A DNA stretch of 64,000 nucleotides from Sinorhizobium sp. 8-89 (GTDB taxonomy: Bacteria > Pseudomonadota > Alphaproteobacteria > Rhizobiales > Rhizobiaceae): assembly GCF_030124325.1 (NCBI RefSeq), contig NZ_JASKLR010000018.1, positions 1 to 64,000 of the forward strand, written 5' to 3'. Of this stretch, positions 62,951 to 64,000 are shown piece after piece. Position 1 is the first letter of the stretch; each line of letters begins with the position of its first letter. The notes beneath the pieces were generated by a model. That model was not told the origin of the DNA and did no database searches. It saw only the letters and a list, made by a program, of their open reading frames with translations. Position numbers and translations under genes: made by a program.

Positions 62951-62983
62951 AAGGGCCGGCCCGTCGGGTGCGGCCCTTTTTTT
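62951..62983 (+). terminator. Rho-independent terminator of the fad operon
   Basis: Arms aagggccg (62951-62958) and cggccctt (62971-62978), inner pairs in the loop, and a run of seven T to 62983. It starts 33 bp after fadB. Confidence 0.92.
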
Positions 62984-63116
62984 GCGAGATGCGCTGGCCT
63001 CTTTATCAGTGACCCTCGGAATGGAGGCAATCAATCTTGGCAAACGGCTGACCCACAATGTTCTGTCGGCTCGTGCTTGGCCAGATCGTCCTCTGGTCAT
63101 GACAGGAGGAGCTCCC

Positions 63117-63413
63117 ATGGCCAAACCAAACAGGATCATCGTTGAGAACATCATCCGCCCCGGCAAGACCAATTCGGTCGACGCCGAGAAATACGCGGCA
63201 ATGAAGACCGCCCTGCTGGCCGTCGTTCCGGCCGAAGTGCCCGGCCTCACGCTTGCTGAAATCCGCGAGCGTATTTTCGCGCATCTATTGGAGGAGAAAT
63301 TTCCACGTGGCAAAGGGGTAAGCTGGTGGTCGAAGACCGTGCAACTCGACCTTGAGGCGAAGGGTGTGATCGCGCGGGAAAAGACGAGTCCGATGCGGCT
63401 GCACAAGATCTGA
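63117..63413 (+). CDS. Small conserved protein, 98 aa, DUF6958-like
   Basis: ATG 63117 has a very strong site (AGGAGGAG, 7 bp away); the frame is open upstream but without such a site. The 98 residues (MAKPNRIIVENIIRPGKTNSV..., GLTLAEIRERIFAHLLEEKFP, GVSWWSKTVQLDLEAKGVI) look like a small winged-helix fold, and resemble a family I know as DUF6958, of unknown function. Cytoplasmic. Lies alone after the fad terminator. Confidence 0.75.
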   Translation: MAKPNRIIVENIIRPGKTNSVDAEKYAAMKTALLAVVPAEVPGLTLAEIRERIFAHLLEEKFPRGKGVSWWSKTVQLDLEAKGVIAREKTSPMRLHKI

Positions 63414-63465
63414 CGAAGGTTTCCGAGCCGTGATCAGAACCGTGGACGTGCAGAGATCAATTCGC

Positions 63466-63488
63466 CGGCTTTGATCATGATCAAGCCG
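63466..63488. promoter_or_regulatory. Near-perfect dyad upstream of LysE-family gene
   Basis: CGGCTTTGATCA and TGATCAAGCCG meet at a central TGATCATGATCA; only one T is unpaired. It lies 57 bp before the ATG of the exporter and could be its operator. Confidence 0.4.
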
Positions 63489-63545
63489 CTCGGCTTGTCT
63501 TCCGGCTAAAAGACAGCAATATCCAGACAAGCCAGAACGGACTTC

Positions 63546-64000
63546 ATGCAGCCACTTCAATTCACGCTCGGCATTCTGCTCCTGCTCGCGACGCCGGGGC
63601 CGACAAACACGCTGCTTTGCCTTTCCGGCGCAGTCTCGGGCGTGCGGCCCTCTACGCGGCTGCTCCTTGCGGAGCTCAGCGGCTATCTCTGCGTCATCAT
63701 CCCGGTCGCCGGCTTCGCTGCGCCGCTGCTTGCTGCGCATCCGCAAATAAGCCTCGCCGTGAAACTGGCCGCTGCCGGTTGGATCCTGTTCATGGCTCAC
63801 ACGCTCTGGACAGCCCGTGGACTTCAATCGGACGACCAGCCGATCTCGTTCAGGCAGGTGTTCGTGACCACGCTGCTGAACCCGAAAGCCCTGATCGTTG
63901 CTCTGGTAATGATGCCGCAGGTGGGGCTTGGCGCGATGATGCCTTGGTTAGCCGGATTCTCGCTGCTGGTCGTTCTCGCCGGTTCGGCGTGGATTCTCGC
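63546..64000 (+). CDS. LysE family translocator (3' end outside window)
   Basis: The frame is open from ATG 63546 to the window edge (151 complete codons). Starts MQPLQFTLGILLLLATPGPTNTLL, the LysE/RhtB N-terminal helix with its conserved TPGPTN, followed by further helices (LLLAELSGYLCVIIPVAGF; NPKALIVALVMMPQ). The family exports amino acids or related compounds. Substrate and end of the gene cannot be seen. Confidence 0.88.
   Translation, partial: MQPLQFTLGILLLLATPGPTNTLLCLSGAVSGVRPSTRLLLAELSGYLCVIIPVAGFAAPLLAAHPQISLAVKLAAAGWILFMAHTLWTARGLQSDDQPISFRQVFVTTLLNPKALIVALVMMPQVGLGAMMPWLAGFSLLVVLAGSAWIL

Overview
The window is GC-rich alphaproteobacterial DNA and reads as a chromosomal segment of a Sinorhizobium/Ensifer-type rhizobium. 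Three things point there: the rkpA-G-H-I-J capsule-lipid cluster, the podJ / acyl-CoA dehydrogenase / fadA / fadB neighbourhood, and eight scattered copies of a roughly 100 bp two-hairpin intergenic repeat matching the rhizobial RIME type. I see no rRNA, tRNA, insertion sequence, phage gene or CRISPR array. The assignment is from recognition of families, not from a search.

Region 1 (1-13.5 kb): rkpA (a type I polyketide/fatty-acid megasynthase, cut by the left edge), rkpG (alpha-oxoamine synthase), rkpH (3-ketosphinganine-reductase-like SDR), rkpI (membrane alkaline-phosphatase-superfamily transferase) and rkpJ (KpsS-like), all on the plus strand, facing kpsF (arabinose-5-phosphate isomerase). 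Together they look like a pathway for a lipid and Kdo needed by a surface polysaccharide. The enzyme logic (thioesterase-less megasynthase, PLP oxoamine synthase, ketosphinganine-type reductase) parallels sphingoid-base and fumonisin assembly.

Region 2 (13.6-26.4 kb): an Rrf2 regulator, two tiny genes (one a 31-codon ORF with a very strong ribosome site), a fused secDF, then an arginine-transaminase-type locus: aruI, aruH and a TetR regulator on the minus strand, divergent from a polar amino acid ABC importer and an M20D amidohydrolase.

Region 3 (26.5-34.6 kb): a cyanide-insensitive-type cytochrome bd oxidase (cydA, cydB and a 37-aa DUF2474-like subunit), a chorismate mutase, galE, an orphan TadG-like surface protein, an aminotransferase and mscL.

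Region 4 (34.8-53 kb): a CrbS/MxtR-like transporter-coupled hybrid histidine kinase convergent with its probable LuxR-type response regulator; pyrD overlapping a MATE exporter tail to tail; a CAP-domain lipoprotein; a TPR-methyltransferase; a YitT protein; an AhpD-like/Rrf2 redox pair; the ligase-associated helicase and PdeM nuclease; a RibD-C/DHFR-like protein; a stand-alone Lrp ligand domain; and a TauE/SafE exporter with its TIGR02186 partner.

Region 5 (53-64 kb): podJ (polar organelle development), then the beta-oxidation operon acyl-CoA dehydrogenase-fadA-fadB with a clear terminator, a small conserved protein, and a LysE exporter cut by the right edge. Several intergenic dyads look like operators and are reported separately.
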